Source of the DNA: Egicoccus sp. AB-alg2 | GTDB taxonomy: Bacteria; Actinomycetota; Nitriliruptoria; Nitriliruptorales; Nitriliruptoraceae | DNA: 64,000 nucleotides | Assembly: GCF_041821065.1 (NCBI RefSeq) | Contig: NZ_JBGUAX010000003.1 | Coordinates: forward strand, 62,001 to 126,000 | Direction of reading: 5' to 3' | Position numbers and translations under genes: made by a program | Part shown: positions 62,572 through 64,000 of the stretch, piece after piece | Position numbering within the stretch: the first letter of the stretch is position 1 | Layout: every line of letters begins with the position of its first letter | Notes under the pieces: model-generated | Databases searched by the model: none | The model's input: the letters and a program-made list of their open reading frames with translations, nothing else | Told to the model about the DNA's origin: nothing

Positions 62572-63126
62572 ATGGAGTGGTTGATCGTTCTCGCCGTCGT
62601 CCTGGTACTCGGCATCGGGCTCGTGGCGATGTACAACCGGCTCGTGCGCGCCCGGGTGCGCGTGGACGAGGCCTGGGCCCAGATCGACACGCAGCTGCAG
62701 CGCCGGCACGACCTGATCCCCAACCTGGTGGAGACGATCAAGGGCTACGCGGCGCACGAGCGGCAGACGTTCGAGGAGGTGACGGCGGCCCGCGCGCGAG
62801 CGCTGCAGGTCGCCTCGCCGGGCGAGCTCGCCGACGCGGAGAACCAGCTGACCCAGGCGCTGGGTCGGCTGCTCGCGATCAGCGAGAACTACCCCCAGCT
62901 GCGCGCCGACGCGAACTTCCGCCAGCTGCAGGAGGAGCTCGCCCACACGGAGAATCTCGTCGCCGGCGCCCGCGGGCACTACAACGCCTCCGTGCGCAGC
63001 TACGACGAGACCCGCCAGGTGTTCCCGACATCGGTCATCGCCGGCGCGTTCAACTTCGAGCCCCGCGAGTACTTCGAGGTGGAGACCGTCGAGGTCCGCT
63101 CGGTGCCCGACGTCTCGTTCGAGTAG
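62572..63126 (+). CDS. lemA: LemA-family protein
   Basis: 184 residues. One N-terminal membrane helix (about 2-20) is followed by a long four-helix bundle: YNRLVRARVRVDEAWAQIDTQLQRRHDLIPNLVETIKGYA is the family signature, and YNASVRSYDETRQVFPTSVIAGAFNF the second one. LemA proteins are membrane-anchored and commonly sit next to HtpX-type proteases; their role is unknown. The stop overlaps the GTG of the M48 gene by one base, so the pair is coupled. Confidence 0.95.
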   Translation: MEWLIVLAVVLVLGIGLVAMYNRLVRARVRVDEAWAQIDTQLQRRHDLIPNLVETIKGYAAHERQTFEEVTAARARALQVASPGELADAENQLTQALGRLLAISENYPQLRADANFRQLQEELAHTENLVAGARGHYNASVRSYDETRQVFPTSVIAGAFNFEPREYFEVETVEVRSVPDVSFE

Positions 63127-64000
63127 TGAGTCACACGTCCGAACCCGCGGTCTACGACGAGCTGCAACGCGCCAACCGTCGGGCCACGCGCGTGCTGCTC
63201 GCCGGCAGCGTGTTCCTCGCGGTCGTGCTGGTATGGATCGTGGTCGGCTGGTTCGCGCCACAGGCCGCGCTCGACCCCCTGACGGCTGTCCCCGTCACGC
63301 TGGGTGCGGCGACGCTGGGCCTCGGCGGCACCTACCTCGCCTACCGCGGCGGTCCAGCATTGGCCCTGCGCGCGGCCAAGGCCAGACCGGCCAGCCGTGA
63401 GGCGTATCCGCAGCTGCACAACGTCTTCGACGAGGTGTGCGTCTCGGCCGGCATCTCCGGCACGAAGCCCAAGCTGTACATCGTCGACGACCCGGCGCCC
63501 AACGCCTTCGCGACGGGCCTGAAGCTCGAGGACAGCCACGTCGCCGTCACGACCGGCCTGGTCGAACAGCTGCCGCGCTACGAGCTGCGGGCCGTGCTCG
63601 CCCACGAGGTCGCCCACGTCCTCAACGACGACATCCGCGCGGTCACCGTCGCGGTCGCGACCGCCGGCCTGGTCGCCCTGCTCGCCGACGTGCTGGTGCG
63701 GGCGCTGTGGTTCGGCGGTGCCCGCGGCGGCAACCGCGGCGGAAACCGCGGGGGTGGCGGCAACGCCGGCGCAGCCCAGGTGATCTTCCTCGTGCTCGGC
63801 CTGCTGGCGGTGGTGCTGGCGCCGATCGCGGCCCAGCTGATCAGGTTCGCGGTGTCGCGCCAGCGGGAGTACCTCGCCGACGCGACCGCGGCCGACCTGC
63901 TGCGTGACCCGCAGTCGATGGTCAACGCGCTGCGGCGGCTGGAGGCCGACAAGACCGAGCTGCGCCAGTTCGAGGTGGCGACGGCGCACCTGTGGTTCGA
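63126..64000 (+). CDS. M48-family membrane metalloprotease (HtpX-like), 3' truncated by the window
   Basis: About 291 residues are visible and the frame runs off the right edge. Two N-terminal membrane segments (about 25-50 and 55-75) are followed by a protease domain with the zinc motif HEVAH (about 160-164) in LRAVLAHEVAHVLNDD, and the third ligand region REYLADATAADLL. A Gly/Arg/Asn-rich stretch (GGARGGNRGGNRGGGG) lies in the loop between later helices. HtpX-like proteases degrade damaged membrane proteins. The GTG overlaps the lemA stop. Confidence 0.93.
   Translation, partial: MSHTSEPAVYDELQRANRRATRVLLAGSVFLAVVLVWIVVGWFAPQAALDPLTAVPVTLGAATLGLGGTYLAYRGGPALALRAAKARPASREAYPQLHNVFDEVCVSAGISGTKPKLYIVDDPAPNAFATGLKLEDSHVAVTTGLVEQLPRYELRAVLAHEVAHVLNDDIRAVTVAVATAGLVALLADVLVRALWFGGARGGNRGGNRGGGGNAGAAQVIFLVLGLLAVVLAPIAAQLIRFAVSRQREYLADATAADLLRDPQSMVNALRRLEADKTELRQFEVATAHLWF

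Overview
The window is very GC-rich (by eye above 70%), uses many GTG starts, and has short or overlapping gene junctions (ATGA, GTGA). Triple S-layer-homology-like (SLH) modules of the type ...RxQMAxFL... occur on seven secreted proteins. Together with a DUF5319 protein, a GuaB3-type IMPDH paralogue, a DUF6328 protein and a CysD/CysNC pair, this points to a high-GC Actinomycetota, most likely class Nitriliruptoria (Nitriliruptor/Egicoccus/Egibacter/Euzebya-like). That placement is an inference from gene content, not from a marker gene.

Layout. 1-3.2 kb: a polyprenyl-phosphate glycosyltransferase with two GtrA-type membrane proteins. 3.4-12.5 kb: cell-wall enzymes carrying SLH modules (CAP/SCP, PGRP-type amidase, SpoIID/LytB), a methyltransferase, a membrane protein with a degenerate tyrosine-kinase-like domain and a long PEP-rich tail, and a lipoprotein. 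13-21 kb: a flippase-like membrane protein, UDP-glucose dehydrogenase, a GT2, a subtilase with SLH modules, a WecB-type epimerase, and a very acidic SLH protein that may be the S-layer protein or a major envelope protein. 21-34 kb: TPR-GT4, heparinase II/III-like protein, a second WecB-type epimerase, the sulfate-activation operon cysD-cysNC-SLC13 permease, and an alginate-type O-acetylation pair (SGNH protein and MBOAT). 34-53 kb: SLH beta-propeller protein, GT39-like enzyme, large multidomain glycosyltransferases, a Wzm/Wzt-type ABC exporter, a nucleotide-sugar dehydrogenase, GT4, GT2 and a polyprenyl glycosylphosphotransferase. 53-64 kb: decayed DGPF/YCII and ECF sigma genes, DUF5319, guaB3, an O-antigen-ligase-like protein, guaA, an AbiEi/DUF559 protein, a DUF6328 protein, an SLH glucosaminidase, LemA and a truncated M48 protease.

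How it fits together: most of the window is an envelope-building region. Nucleotide-sugar enzymes (two epimerases, two dehydrogenases) and many glycosyltransferases would make a polymer started on polyprenyl phosphate and exported by the ABC transporter. It may be modified by acetyl groups and perhaps sulfate. Secreted cell-wall enzymes with SLH modules could be anchored to such a polymer.

The most unusual non-coding feature is a dispersed family of tandem repeats with a strict 19-bp period. It occurs in three intergenic spots (12.56-12.90, 58.85-59.24 and 60.91-61.05 kb). The copies share a tail that ends in a CCTCGA-NN-TCGAGG palindrome, and one copy is inverted. No tRNA, rRNA, CRISPR array or insertion sequence was recognised.
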